From Aromatoleum diolicum (lineage in GTDB: Bacteria; Pseudomonadota; Gammaproteobacteria; Burkholderiales; Rhodocyclaceae), in contig NZ_WTVQ01000038.1 of the NCBI RefSeq assembly GCF_012910955.1, positions 1-45,490 on the forward strand: 45,490 bases of DNA. Reading direction: 5' to 3'. The notes under the pieces were generated by a model. That model saw nothing but the letters and a program-made list of their open reading frames with translations, did no database searches and had not been told where the DNA came from. A program made the translations under genes and the position numbers. Position 1 is the first letter of the stretch. Each line of letters opens with the position of its first letter. Below are positions 1-8,797 of the stretch, in pieces.

Positions 1-1223
1 CAGATCACCTGGTCGTGCCGGAGCCGTTCGATGTCGGCGGGCGACAGGCCGAGCAGCGATGCGAGCACCGCGTCGGTATGCTCGCCGAGCAGCGGCGGCG
101 CGCGGCGGTATTCGACCGGCGTCGCCGATAGACGCATCGGGCTGGCGACTTGCGGCACGTCGCCGATCGCCGGGTGCGACATGTCGACGCGCAGGCCGCG
201 CGCCTGCACCTGCGGGTCGGCGAAGACGTCGGCAAGGGTGTTGATCGGTCCGCAGGGCACACCGACGGCTTCCAGGCAACGGATCCACTCGTCGGTTGGC
301 CGGCGGATCGTCAGTTTGTTGAGCAGCGGAATCAGCGTTGCACGGTTCTCCACGCGCGCCTTGTTCGTGGCGAAACGCGTGTCGCGGGCGAGCGCCGAAT
401 CGCCGGCCGCTTCGCAGAAGCGCGCGAACTGGCCGTCGTTGCCGATCGCGAGGATCATGTGGCCGTCGTCGGTGGGGAAATCCTGGTAGGGCACGATGTT
501 CGGGTGGGCATTGCCCAGCCGCCCGGGCGCGACCCCGGTCGTCAGGTAATTCATCGCCTGGTTGGCAAGACAGGCCACCTGAACGTCGAGCAGCGCGAGG
601 TCGATGTACTGGCCCTCGCCGCTTTTTTCGCGCCAGGCCAGTGCGGCTTGCACGGCGTTGGCCGCGTACAGGCCGGTGAGGATGTCGGTCAGCGCGACGC
701 CGACCTTGATCGGCCCGCCGCCGGGTTCCGTGTCGGGCCGCCCGGTCAGGCTCATCAGGCCGCCGAGGCCCTGGATCAGGAAATCGTAGCCGGCGCGCGC
801 CGCATACGGGCCGTCCTGGCCGAAACCGGTGATCGAACAGTACACGATGCGCGGATTCACCGCCTTCAGCGACGCATAGTCGAGGCCGTAGCGCGCGAGG
901 CCGCCCTGCTTGAAATTCTCGACCACGACGTCACAGTCCTTCACCAGCTCGCGCAGCAGCTGCTGGCCTGCGGCCTGCGTCATGTCGACGGTGATCGAGC
1001 GCTTGTTGCGGTTCGCGCACAGGTAATACGCGGCGACATCGGTGTCGGCGCCGCGCTCGTCCTTGAGGAAGGGCGGGCCCCAGTGGCGCGTGTCGTCGCC
1101 CTCCCCCGGACGCTCGACCTTGATGACGTCGGCGCCGAGGTCGGCGAGGATCTGGCTGGCCCACGGGCCGGCCAGAATCCGCGACAGGTCGAGCACCCGG
1201 ATATGCGACAAGGCGCCCGACAT
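1..1223 (-). CDS. Family III (CaiB/BaiF) CoA-transferase, C-terminus cut by window edge
   Basis: Translating the minus strand from the ATG at 1223 gives 407 codons before the window ends, beginning MSGALSHIRVLDLSRILAGP. The early LDLSRxLAGPxxxxxLADLGADVIKVE stretch and the ENFKQGGL segment are typical of family III CoA-transferases. An Asp in LALLDVQVA (about residue 213) sits where the family carries its catalytic aspartate. The visible length is close to the usual 400 or so residues, so only the last codons, perhaps just the stop, are missing. The gene starts 8 nt after gcdH, so the two are almost certainly cotranscribed. That partner suggests a transferase activating glutarate, for example succinyl-CoA:glutarate CoA-transferase. 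The family assignment is firm; the substrate is an inference from the neighbour. Confidence 0.85.
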   Translation of the reverse strand, partial: MSGALSHIRVLDLSRILAGPWASQILADLGADVIKVERPGEGDDTRHWGPPFLKDERGADTDVAAYYLCANRNKRSITVDMTQAAGQQLLRELVKDCDVVVENFKQGGLARYGLDYASLKAVNPRIVYCSITGFGQDGPYAARAGYDFLIQGLGGLMSLTGRPDTEPGGGPIKVGVALTDILTGLYAANAVQAALAWREKSGEGQYIDLALLDVQVACLANQAMNYLTTGVAPGRLGNAHPNIVPYQDFPTDDGHMILAIGNDGQFARFCEAAGDSALARDTRFATNKARVENRATLIPLLNKLTIRRPTDEWIRCLEAVGVPCGPINTLADVFADPQVQARGLRVDMSHPAIGDVPQVASPMRLSATPVEYRRAPPLLGEHTDAVLASLLGLSPADIERLRHDQVI

Positions 1224-1231
1224 GGTGAGGC

Positions 1232-2419
1232 TCAGTTCGAGAAGGCGGCGATATCGGTGATCGCGCGGCCGAGGATCAACGCATGCACGTCGTGCGTGCC
1301 CTCGTACGTATTGACCACCTCGAGGTTCACCAGGTGACGCGCGACGCAGAACTCGTCCGAGATGCCGTTGCCGCCCAGCATGTCGCGCGCCATGCGCGCG
1401 ATGTCGAGCGACTTGCCGCAGGAGTTGCGCTTCATGATCGACGTGATCTCGACCGCCGCCGTCCCCTCGTCCTTCATGCGGCCCAGGCGCAGGCAGCCCT
1501 GCAGGCCGAGCGTGATCTCGGTCAGCATGTCGGCGAGCTTCTTCTGGATCAGCTGGTTGGCGGCGAGCGGACGGCCGAACTGCTTGCGGTCGAGCGTGTA
1601 TTGGCGCGCCGTCTCGTAGCACGCTTCGGCGGCACCCAACGCGCCCCAGGCGATGCCGTAACGTGCCGAGTTCAGGCAGGTGAACGGTCCCTTCAGGCCG
1701 CGCACCGTCGGGAAGGCATTCTCTTCCGGGCAGAACACCTCGTCCATGACGATCTCGCCGGTGATCGACGCACGCAGGCCGACCTTGCCGTGGATCGCCG
1801 GTGCCGACAGACCCTTCCAGCCTTTCTCGAGCACGAAGCCGCGAATCTGGCCTTCGTCGTCCTTCGCCCAGACGACGAAGACGTCGGCGATCGGGCTGTT
1901 GGTGATCCACATCTTCGCACCCGACAGGCTGTAGCCGCCGTCGACCTTCCGTGCGCGCGTGACCATGCTGCCGGGGTCGGAGCCGTGGTTCGGCTCGGTC
2001 AGGCCGAAGCAGCCGACCCATTCGCCGGTCGCGAGTTTCGGCAGGTATTTCCGCTTCGTGGCCTCGTTGCCGAATTCGTTGATCGGCACCATCACCAGCG
2101 AGGACTGCACGCTCATCATCGAACGGTAGCCGGAATCGACGCGCTCGACTTCGCGCGCGATCAGGCCGTAGCACACGTAATTCATGCCGGAACCGCCGTA
2201 TTCCTCGGGGATCGTCGCACCGAGCAGGCCCAGTTCGCCCATCTCGTTGAAGATCGCGCGGTCGGTCTTCTCGTGGCGGAAAGCTTCCTGCACGCGCGGC
2301 AGCAGGCGTTCCTGGCTGTAGGCGCGGGCAGTGTCGCGCACCAGGCGCTCGGTGTCGGTGAGTTGGCTGTCCAGGTGCAGCGGATCGGCCCAGTCGAAGG
2401 TCACGCGGTTTGTTGCCAT
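1232..2419 (-). CDS. gcdH: Glutaryl-CoA dehydrogenase (decarboxylating)
   Basis: This 395-residue flavoprotein of the acyl-CoA dehydrogenase family should oxidise and decarboxylate glutaryl-CoA to crotonyl-CoA. The step is used in lysine and tryptophan breakdown and in the lower part of anaerobic benzoate degradation. The sequence shows the full family layout: an N-terminal helical domain, the [15 protein letters not shown] and [15 protein letters not shown] middle domain, and a C-terminal [19 protein letters not shown] block. Glu373 of that block is the expected catalytic base. The [16 protein letters not shown] signature separates glutaryl-CoA dehydrogenases from other acyl-CoA dehydrogenases. 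The CoA-transferase follows after 8 nt and a LysR gene diverges upstream. The start ATG is preceded on its own strand by GAGGAG, a good ribosome site. Confidence 0.93.
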   Translation of the reverse strand: MATNRVTFDWADPLHLDSQLTDTERLVRDTARAYSQERLLPRVQEAFRHEKTDRAIFNEMGELGLLGATIPEEYGGSGMNYVCYGLIAREVERVDSGYRSMMSVQSSLVMVPINEFGNEATKRKYLPKLATGEWVGCFGLTEPNHGSDPGSMVTRARKVDGGYSLSGAKMWITNSPIADVFVVWAKDDEGQIRGFVLEKGWKGLSAPAIHGKVGLRASITGEIVMDEVFCPEENAFPTVRGLKGPFTCLNSARYGIAWGALGAAEACYETARQYTLDRKQFGRPLAANQLIQKKLADMLTEITLGLQGCLRLGRMKDEGTAAVEITSIMKRNSCGKSLDIARMARDMLGGNGISDEFCVARHLVNLEVVNTYEGTHDVHALILGRAITDIAAFSN

Positions 2420-2550
2420 GTCGAATCTCCTCGGTACAGCGAATTGTGGGTTGCCGATGGGCCGTGTCCGGCGCTGCCGTCCGGCTTCTTGCGTGACTTC
2501 ACTCTAGTCAATCGCCGGAACGTAGACAAACGAAAAATCCGCGGTACCTT

Positions 2551-2565
2551 GTGCGAAAAGCGCAC
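2551..2565. promoter_or_regulatory. LysR-type operator (T-N11-A) between gcdH and the LysR gene
   Basis: The sequence GTGCG-AAAAG-CGCAC is a perfect 15-bp interrupted palindrome. It contains TGCGAAAAGCGCA (2552-2564), which is exactly the T-N11-A pattern with inverted flanks bound by LysR-type regulators. It lies in the 290-bp divergent gap, about 130 bp from the gcdH start and 145 bp from the LysR start. It is therefore well placed to control both. Binding by the adjacent regulator is an inference. Confidence 0.6.
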
Positions 2566-2709
2566 TCCGTATCACACGTAGCGAACTCAAGGGGCTAAGA
2601 TCGGATGTGCAGACCGCTGCGGCGGCGGGGCTTGTGCTGGTGAAACCCGGTACAGCCCGACCATGGTGTCCGCAGCTCATGCATTTTTCGCATTCTTTGG
2701 GAGACATCG

Positions 2710-3621
2710 ATGCGGCGCAAGATTCCCAGCACGGCGGCGCTGCTCGCGTTCGAGCGGGCCGCGCGGCACGAGAGCTTCACGCGCGCGGCCGAAGAGCTGG
2801 CGCTGACGCAGAGCGCGGTGTGCCGCCAGATCGCGGCGCTGGAGGACTTCCTCGGGCTGCGGCTGTTCCGCCGCACCAAGCGCGGCGTCACGCTGACCGA
2901 GGCAGGGCTGTCGTACAGCCGCCAGATCAGCGCGCGGCTCGACGCGATGGAACGCGACACCTTGTCGGTAATGGCGCATCACGGCCGCGGCGCGACAATC
3001 GAGCTGGCCGTGATGCCGACCTTCGCGACGCGCTGGCTGTTGCCGCGGCTCGGCGGTTTTCTCGCGGGCCATCCCGACGTGACCGTGAACATGACCAATC
3101 GCACGCGGCCCTTCCTGTTCGCGGACACCGAATTCGATGCCGCGGTGTACTTCGGCGATGCCGGCTGGCCCGGTACCGAGGCGCACTTCCTGATGCGCGA
3201 AAACACCGTGCCGGTGTGCAGCCCGCGCATGCTCGGGGACCGTGCTGGCCTGACGGCGCAGGAAATCGCCGCACTGCCGCTATTGCAGCAGACGACGCGG
3301 CCCTACGCGTGGCGTCAGTGGTTCGGCTCGCTCGACCTGCACATCGCGCACGACATGACCGGCACCCGCTACGAGCTGTTCTCGATGCTCGCACAGGCGG
3401 CCATGCAGGACATGGGCGTCGCGCTGATCCCGCCTTTCCTGATCCAGGAAGAGCTCGACAGCGGCCGCCTGGTGATCCCGCTGCGGCACACCTACCTGAG
3501 CGACAAGGCCTATTACCTGATCATCCCCGAACGCAAGGCCGAAACCGCCTCGCTCGCCGCGTTCAGCGAGTGGCTGCTGGGCGTTGCGGCGGAATACCGC
3601 GTCGTTGCCGGGCTGGAGTGA
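2710..3621 (+). CDS. LysR-family transcriptional regulator (GcvA-like), probable regulator of gcdH
   Basis: This 303-residue protein has an N-terminal winged helix-turn-helix at about residues 6-64 (LLAFERAARHESFTRAAEEL, then SAVCRQIAALEDFLGLRLF). It continues with a LysR substrate-binding domain to the end (AVMPTFATRWLLPRL, FDAAVYFGD). The AxxHxSFTRAAEELxxTQSAVxRQI pattern and the IPPFLIQEELDSGRLV close of the effector domain place it in the GcvA-like group. It is divergent from gcdH with a T-N11-A palindrome in between, the usual LysR layout. By analogy with known LysR control of gcdH it may sense glutarate or glutaryl-CoA. That ligand is inferred, not seen. The start ATG follows GGGAGACATCG, a good ribosome site. 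Confidence 0.87.
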   Translation: MRRKIPSTAALLAFERAARHESFTRAAEELALTQSAVCRQIAALEDFLGLRLFRRTKRGVTLTEAGLSYSRQISARLDAMERDTLSVMAHHGRGATIELAVMPTFATRWLLPRLGGFLAGHPDVTVNMTNRTRPFLFADTEFDAAVYFGDAGWPGTEAHFLMRENTVPVCSPRMLGDRAGLTAQEIAALPLLQQTTRPYAWRQWFGSLDLHIAHDMTGTRYELFSMLAQAAMQDMGVALIPPFLIQEELDSGRLVIPLRHTYLSDKAYYLIIPERKAETASLAAFSEWLLGVAAEYRVVAGLE

Positions 3622-3640
3622 AGGCGGGCGGCCCGCCGTG

Positions 3641-5719
3641 TCAGGCCAGGATCGTGTCGCCGCAGACCCGATCGCGGCCGGTCTGCTTGGCGCGGTACAT
3701 CAGATCGTCGGCGCGTTTGAGCAGCGCGTCGGTGTCTTCGTCGGGGCGCAGCGTGACAACGCCGACACTCGCAGTCACGACGCCCGCGACCGGCGTCGGG
3801 CAGTCGCGCAGTGCCTGCAACAGGCGCTCGGCGAGCCCCGCCGCATCCGCGGCCGAGGTATCCGGACACAGCACCATGAATTCCTCGCCGCCCCAGCGTG
3901 CCAGCACGTCGGTACGGCGGATCGCCTCGCGCACCGTGTTCGCGGTGGCCGCCAGCACCTGATCGCCGGCGTCGTGGCCCCAGGTGTCGTTGATGCTCTT
4001 GAAGTTGTCGAGGTCGTACATGATCACCGACAGCGGATCGCCGTAGCGCCGCGTACGATCCACCTCGCGCTCGAGCACGCGATGCAGGTAGCCGCGGTTG
4101 TGGCAGCCGGTGAGGGGGTCGGTGGTGGCGAGGCGCACCAGTTCCTGTTCGTTGCGCTTGCGCTCGGTGATGTCGCGGTTGACGCCGATCATGCGTGCCG
4201 ACCGGTTTGCATTGCCCGGCACCAGCACGGCATGCGCATCGATATGACGGACTTCGTGGCCGTGGCGCAGGATGCGGAAGCTGGTCTCGAAGTCGCACCG
4301 TGTGCGCAGCGTTTCGTCGATCAGTGACTGCAGGTGTGGCAGATCGTCCGGGTGGATGTGCGCGGTGATATCCTCGAAACGGCCGTGGAACTGGTCCTGG
4401 GTCAGTCCGAAAATTTCGTACATGGTGCCGTCCCACACCACTTTGCCGGTTTCCGGTTCGTATTCCCAGATGCCGATATGCGCGGTACGGGTGGCCAGCG
4501 TCAGGCGCTGCGTCAGATGGCGGACTTCCGCTTCGGCGGTCTTGCGCGTCGTGATGTCCAGCATCAGGCCGCGCAGCAGCCTGGGTTCGCCGTTTTCGGC
4601 GACGACGGTGACAATGTCCTCGAGCCAGACGACGCGGCCGTCGGCGGCCATGAAGCGGTACTCGAAGCGATGGGGCTCCAGCCGGCCGGTGCATGAGATG
4701 CAGTATTGCGGCGCCCATTCGCGGTCCTCGGGATGCAGGTGTGCGACCCAGAAGCCCGGCTCCTGCCAGTTCGCGACCGGAAAGCCGAGCAGGCTTTCGG
4801 CCTTGAGGCTGACGAAGGAGAACACGAAGGTGTGCGCATCGGACTCCCAGACGATGCCGTCGGTGGTGTTGACCAGGTCGAGAAAGCGCTGGTGGTTGTG
4901 CCGCGCCTCCGCTTCGCTCGCGCGGTGGGCGGCGGTTTCGTCCGCCAGCTTGGCGGTACGCTCGGCAACGCGCTCCTCCAGCGTGGCAGTGAGCGTCTTC
5001 AGGCTGTCCCACTGGCGACGGTACTGGTGCAGGTAGACGAGCAGCATCAGACTGACCAGGGCCCACACCGCGGCGTGGCTCGCGATCTGGTCGCGCCGTG
5101 CGGCGGCGAGGCGCGCAACGAAGTCGCCGGCCGGAATCGACACGCTGATGCCGCCGCGCACGTCGCCCACGCGGTAGCCCTGTTTCTTATGGCAGTCCAT
5201 GCACTCGTCGCGCACCAGCAGCGGCGCCATGTAGCGGATCAGCGGACTGCCGTCGATGAGGATCTCGCTGCGTTCCTTCTCGGCCTGCCGATCAAATGCC
5301 TCGAGCGCCCGGGTTTCCCACGCGTCCGCCGCGTTGCCCGGATTGATCGGCCGCAGGCTCGTGATATGGATGCGGATGCCGGTTTCCGCGGCAATGACCC
5401 CGGCCATCTGGCGCGTCATGTAGGCAGGATTGACGGTGGTCAGGTGAATGCCCGAGGTGGTGACCGGGTCGCGTTCGGGCAGTTCGAGGTAGGGGTTGGG
5501 GCGAGTCGTTTCGCTCTGGCGGACCAGCACGCCGCCGGCGCGCGAGTTCCACAGGCGTGTCGCCTCGACCATGCGAAAGATGTCGCGCCCCTGCTGCCGT
5601 GCCGTCTCGAAGGCGGCCTGCCCGGTATTCTGGAGTACCAGGACGAGCGACAGCAGGATCAGCCCGGTCCATGCGCCCAGGGGTAGCAGCCAATACAGAC
5701 GATCGGGGAGGCGCAGCAT
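3641..5719 (-). CDS. Membrane diguanylate cyclase with periplasmic c-type haem sensor, two PAS domains and GGDEF
   Basis: This 692-residue protein should make c-di-GMP in response to a periplasmic redox or ligand signal. A transmembrane helix at about 10-31 and another at about 212-231 enclose a periplasmic domain of DUF3365/Tll0287 type. That domain carries CMDCHKK (Cys173, Cys176, His177), a c-type haem attachment motif. A charged, probably coiled segment (238-275) leads to two PAS domains (about 280-395 and 405-520) and a GGDEF domain. The active motif is GGEEF at 610-614, and RRTD (601-604) lies exactly five residues ahead, so the inhibitory I-site is intact. There is no EAL domain. It is the last gene of a leftward run with hemerythrin and HD-GYP genes. 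The DUF3365 label is from memory; the CxxCH, the helices and GGEEF are directly visible. Confidence 0.9.
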   Translation of the reverse strand: MLRLPDRLYWLLPLGAWTGLILLSLVLVLQNTGQAAFETARQQGRDIFRMVEATRLWNSRAGGVLVRQSETTRPNPYLELPERDPVTTSGIHLTTVNPAYMTRQMAGVIAAETGIRIHITSLRPINPGNAADAWETRALEAFDRQAEKERSEILIDGSPLIRYMAPLLVRDECMDCHKKQGYRVGDVRGGISVSIPAGDFVARLAAARRDQIASHAAVWALVSLMLLVYLHQYRRQWDSLKTLTATLEERVAERTAKLADETAAHRASEAEARHNHQRFLDLVNTTDGIVWESDAHTFVFSFVSLKAESLLGFPVANWQEPGFWVAHLHPEDREWAPQYCISCTGRLEPHRFEYRFMAADGRVVWLEDIVTVVAENGEPRLLRGLMLDITTRKTAEAEVRHLTQRLTLATRTAHIGIWEYEPETGKVVWDGTMYEIFGLTQDQFHGRFEDITAHIHPDDLPHLQSLIDETLRTRCDFETSFRILRHGHEVRHIDAHAVLVPGNANRSARMIGVNRDITERKRNEQELVRLATTDPLTGCHNRGYLHRVLEREVDRTRRYGDPLSVIMYDLDNFKSINDTWGHDAGDQVLAATANTVREAIRRTDVLARWGGEEFMVLCPDTSAADAAGLAERLLQALRDCPTPVAGVVTASVGVVTLRPDEDTDALLKRADDLMYRAKQTGRDRVCGDTILA

Positions 5720-5846
5720 GGCAACGGGACCCGCGCGATGGGTACCCGGTCATTCTAGTCCCCGTTCGATCAAGCTGTCATTGGCGCGGCCGGGCTGATA
5801 CTACCCGTATCGGGTCGTTCCTCGATGTTGCCGGCCTGCGGGCAGC

Positions 5847-6269
5847 TCAGGCACGTGCGCCGCCAGCCAGGTAGGGCATGTAATCCTTGTCGGTGCCGCA
5901 GATGTGGTGGATCAGCCATTCACCATACAGGAAGGGCATCATCCGCTGCAGGGCGTCGGCGTCGCCGTTTTCGAACACCTGCTCGAATTCCTGCACCTTG
6001 CGCAGCATCGAATTGTGTTCGGCCTGGTGTTCCACGATGCGCTCTTCGGGATAACCGGCGGCGGCAATGCGGTCTTCCTCGTAGGCAAAGTGCGCCGTCA
6101 CGTAGTTGGCCAGATGATCGAACACCGCACGCGCTTCGGCGATCGCCGGCCCCTCGGCCCCCTGCAGCTGATCTGCCAGTTCGTTGATGATCGCAATCAA
6201 TTCGGCATGTTGCGTGTCGATCACCGGATCACCGACCGAATACTCCGGTTTCCATTCGAATCTGCTCAT
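5847..6269 (-). CDS. Bacteriohemerythrin
   Basis: A 140-residue single-domain hemerythrin, a non-haem di-iron oxygen carrier or sensor. All expected iron ligands are visible: His21 (DTQH), His60 and Glu64 (HFAYEE), His81 and His85 (EHQAEH), and the H-x4-D pair His122/Asp127 (HHICGTDKDY). An in-frame ATG 27 nt upstream (6296) lies inside the preceding gene. The start at 6269 is preferred because GAGGA lies 8 nt ahead of it and the FEWKPEYSVGDPVID beginning is where the family starts. It begins 11 nt after the HD-GYP gene stop, so the two are translationally close and likely cotranscribed. This suggests a role in oxygen sensing or delivery for the c-di-GMP module, which is an inference. Confidence 0.93.
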   Translation of the reverse strand: MSRFEWKPEYSVGDPVIDTQHAELIAIINELADQLQGAEGPAIAEARAVFDHLANYVTAHFAYEEDRIAAAGYPEERIVEHQAEHNSMLRKVQEFEQVFENGDADALQRMMPFLYGEWLIHHICGTDKDYMPYLAGGARA

Positions 6270-6280
6270 GTCTGGTGTCC

Positions 6281-7510
6281 TCAGTGGCGATGCCACAGGC
6301 CGCGGATGACGACCACCGAACCACGATGGCTGGAAAATGGCACCATGCCCTCGATGCGGAACTGCTCCTGCGTCGTGTCGCGTTGCAGCGGCGTCAGCAT
6401 CGGCATGCCGTTGGGCTTGACGAAGGAAAATACCAGCGGACAGGCGGTATTGGCGGTGCGCTTCTTCACGACCGCCACGTCGCCGTTCGCCAGCCGCACG
6501 GTCGCGCCGGGCGGGAACACGCCGATCTCCTTGATCATCATGCTGATCAAGCGGTTATCGGTCTTCTCGCCCTGCTCGAGCATCAGCTTGCGCATCGCTT
6601 CGGTGGACACCATCGCCTTGCGGTAAGGCCGGTCACGCACCATCGCGCTATAGATGTCGGCAATCGCCAATACGCGAGTTTGCAGCTTGATGGCATCGCC
6701 CGAGCTGCCGTCGGGGTAGCCGGTACCGTCGAGGCGTTCGTGATGATGGCGCACCGGATCCAGCCACGCCGTCTCGCGCACGCCCAGCGTGGTCAGGATC
6801 GATTCGCTGTCGATGGGATGGCGGGTGATGCGCTCGCGCTGCTGCGAGGTGAGCGGATTGACCTGCTGGTCGAGGATATCCTGGATGTCGAGCAGGCCGA
6901 TGTCGTGCGTCAGCCCGGCCTTGATCAGCGGCAGGCGCGATTCGTCCGGCACGCCGAGTTTCTTGCCGATCAGCTCGCACAGCATCGCCGCCTGCAGGTG
7001 GTGGACCACCGCATAGGACGTGTCGTAGTCCAGGTGCAGGTTGGCCAGCGCCGAGTCGGTGTCGTGCGTGCAGGCTTCCTGGATGGTCAGCGCGATGCCC
7101 TCGATGCGCGGCACGAAGTCGTCGCCGAGGCCGCCGCTCTTGTACAGGTCAAACGTGCGTTTCAGGCGGATCTTGAGCAGGTCGAACATCTCGAAGGAGC
7201 TGTGCTCCTCATTGACCGCTGCCACCGGCAGGGTGGGGTGAGCCGGTCGTGCGTGTTTCGCGTCGCCCGCGGCAAAGCACCCGTTGGCGATCAGGACATC
7301 GCGTTGTTTGGCCGTATTGATGACGAAACCGGCCTGCAGCAGCAACATCCCGGTGCTGTCATAGACCGCAAAGGGCAGAGGTTCGCCCAGGCGGATGTCC
7401 TTCGGCGAGACACGTTGGTAATTGCCCTGAGGCCGTTCTGTCATGTTGTCGGCGTGGTAGCTCGAAGTCGTTCGGATGAGTCGGTCAGCATACCCGAAGG
7501 CGGCCGGCAT
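6281..7510 (-). CDS. HD-GYP domain c-di-GMP phosphodiesterase
   Basis: This 409-residue cytoplasmic protein has an N-terminal region of unassigned fold (about 1-150) and an HD-GYP domain. The domain shows THDIGLLDIQ for the HD metal site, HPIDSESIL, HHHERLDGTGYPDG for the GYP motif and ADIYSAMVRDRPYR. These are the residues needed for c-di-GMP hydrolysis. The usual HDIGK is HDIGL here, so one lysine is missing. A C-terminal beta-rich tail (VRLANGDVAVVKKR to the end) is typical of this subgroup. No transmembrane segment is seen. It heads the leftward run with hemerythrin and the diguanylate cyclase, so synthesis and breakdown of the same messenger are encoded together. The ATG at 7510 gives the longest form; an internal ATG at 7444 is also possible and neither has a strong ribosome site. 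Confidence 0.87.
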   Translation of the reverse strand: MPAAFGYADRLIRTTSSYHADNMTERPQGNYQRVSPKDIRLGEPLPFAVYDSTGMLLLQAGFVINTAKQRDVLIANGCFAAGDAKHARPAHPTLPVAAVNEEHSSFEMFDLLKIRLKRTFDLYKSGGLGDDFVPRIEGIALTIQEACTHDTDSALANLHLDYDTSYAVVHHLQAAMLCELIGKKLGVPDESRLPLIKAGLTHDIGLLDIQDILDQQVNPLTSQQRERITRHPIDSESILTTLGVRETAWLDPVRHHHERLDGTGYPDGSSGDAIKLQTRVLAIADIYSAMVRDRPYRKAMVSTEAMRKLMLEQGEKTDNRLISMMIKEIGVFPPGATVRLANGDVAVVKKRTANTACPLVFSFVKPNGMPMLTPLQRDTTQEQFRIEGMVPFSSHRGSVVVIRGLWHRH

Positions 7511-7910
7511 AGGCCGGTTCCGTCACCCGGATTGCCGCGGGATCCCGATTGCAAGGCGCAATGGCTTAGCACTTTCGTAATAGTGCCACAGCTCTCCGGT
7601 GCCGGCCGAGAGATTCGACACGGCCGGCTCGCGCAGCGGCGGCAGGGCCGTGTGCTGCCCGAACCGGCAACTGCGCCTGTCGACGGCAGGACGGAAGCGT
7701 TCTACACGCTGGACTGGGCTACCGCAAAGCGTGTCTATATCGGCATGTTCCGGCACATGTCGGATGCCACGGAACGTGAAAACTCGAACCCTTGATTCAA
7801 AATGAGTTTTTTAAGTTGTGTGGCACAGGACTTCGGGTGGGGTGTTGCAATTCGTGAAAAGATCGTGCAACCGTGCCACGAAAAATGGAAAAATCGGGTG
7901 TCCGTGGTGA
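7511..7910. other. Intergenic stretch without a convincing gene; nested inverted repeats
   Basis: No reading frame here resembles a protein. The right half is AT-richer than the surroundings. It contains two nested inverted repeats: GTGGCAC (7820-7826) with GTGCCAC (7873-7879), and inside it GTTGCA (7844-7849) with TGCAAC (7866-7871). This could be an operator or the relic of a regulatory region lost with the genes that decayed to the right. No good -10/-35 or sigma-54 promoter was found. Confidence 0.4.
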
Positions 7911-8105
7911 TCAAGCGCGGGCGTGGTTTTCCGGCTCCACGGAAAGGCGTAGGCCAACTGTCTTGAGGACGGCGAGTAAGGTCTTCAGTGTTGGATTGCC
8001 CTTGGGCGACAGCGCGCGATAGAGGGATTCCCGGCTGATGCCGGCTTCTGCGGCTACCGTGCCAAGGCCTCCATACGCTTCGGCCACAGTGCGCAGTGCG
8101 AGCAG
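7911..8105 (-). pseudogene. C-terminal remnant of an HTH addiction-module antidote (HigA/Xre-like)
   Basis: The last 64 codons of a minus-strand frame read [34 protein letters not shown] and LLAVLKTVGLRLSVEP. This is the C-terminal helix-turn-helix region of the putative addiction module antidote family, which normally has about 95-100 residues. The expected N-terminal part is missing. Beyond about 8105 the frame runs antisense through sequence that codes a sigma-54 activator on the other strand. No toxin gene is found beside it. The fragment is therefore a truncated antitoxin created by a rearrangement. The family is clear from the [15 protein letters not shown] core; whether a hybrid protein is made is unknown. 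Confidence 0.75.
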
Positions 8106-8119
8106 TCCACCGGCTCGAT

Positions 8120-8686
8120 CGTTGGGATAATCGAGCGATTCATCGCCGCTTTCAGCCAGCCCTTCGTTGCGATCAACTGCGCGGCGATCCCGCACGACCT
8201 GATCGAATCGGAACTCTTCGGCGTGCAGAAGGGCGCCTACACGGGTGCGCAGCATTCTCGCCCGGGGCGCTTCGAGCGCGCCAACGGCGGAACGCTGTTC
8301 CTCGACGAAGTGGGCGACCTGTCGCCCGCCGCACAGGTGAAGCTGCTGCGCGTCCTGCAGACCGGCGAGATCGAACGGCTGGGCGACGACCAGACGCGCA
8401 AGGTGAACGTGCGCCTCGTTGCCGCGACCAACGTGAACCTGCAACAGGCCATTGCCGAAAGACGGTTCCGCGCCGACCTCTATTACCGGCTCGCAACCTA
8501 TCCCGTCACAATTCCGCCGCTACGCGAGCGCAGGCGGACATCCCGCTGCTGGCCGCGGCCCTGGTCGAAAAATACGCGCCGACCTACCACAAGAAGATCG
8601 AAGGCATCACCGACCGCGCCATGCAGGTGCTCGCGCAACCGGGCGAATTGGCTGACCTGAGCGAGTTGGTGGGCGCGTTGGGATAG
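8120..8686 (+). pseudogene. Remnant of a sigma-54-dependent activator (XylR/DmpR/NtrC-type AAA+ domain), frameshifted and truncated
   Basis: The plus strand encodes part of a sigma-54 interaction domain: [25 protein letters not shown] (the GAFTGA loop), [17 protein letters not shown] (Walker B), NVRLVAATN and FRADLYYRL. The Walker A region, the sensor domain and the DNA-binding domain are absent. Near 8530 the frame shifts: LRERR changes to the frame reading [22 protein letters not shown]. This fits loss of one base in an original LRERQADIP. A second shift lies near 8150, where AIHRR is out of frame with QPFVAIN. The tail ITDRAMQVL runs into unrelated sequence and a stop at 8684. The closest remembered relatives are aromatic-pathway activators of the XylR/DmpR type, but that sub-assignment is tentative. 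Confidence 0.82.
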
Positions 8687-8797
8687 GGATCGTGGGCATT
8701 GCCTGCAGCCGCCGATGATACTAAAACGGTGGAAAGGCTTCGCTTCTGCGCGGAGCGGCAGTTGTCTTCGACCTCATCGACAAGAGGGGCGGCGGAA

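Noticed and set aside
7821-7835. Possible sigma-54 promoter TGGCAC-AGGAC-TTCG
   Set aside because: The -24 half is perfect, but the -12 position has CG instead of GC, and no intact gene follows on that strand.
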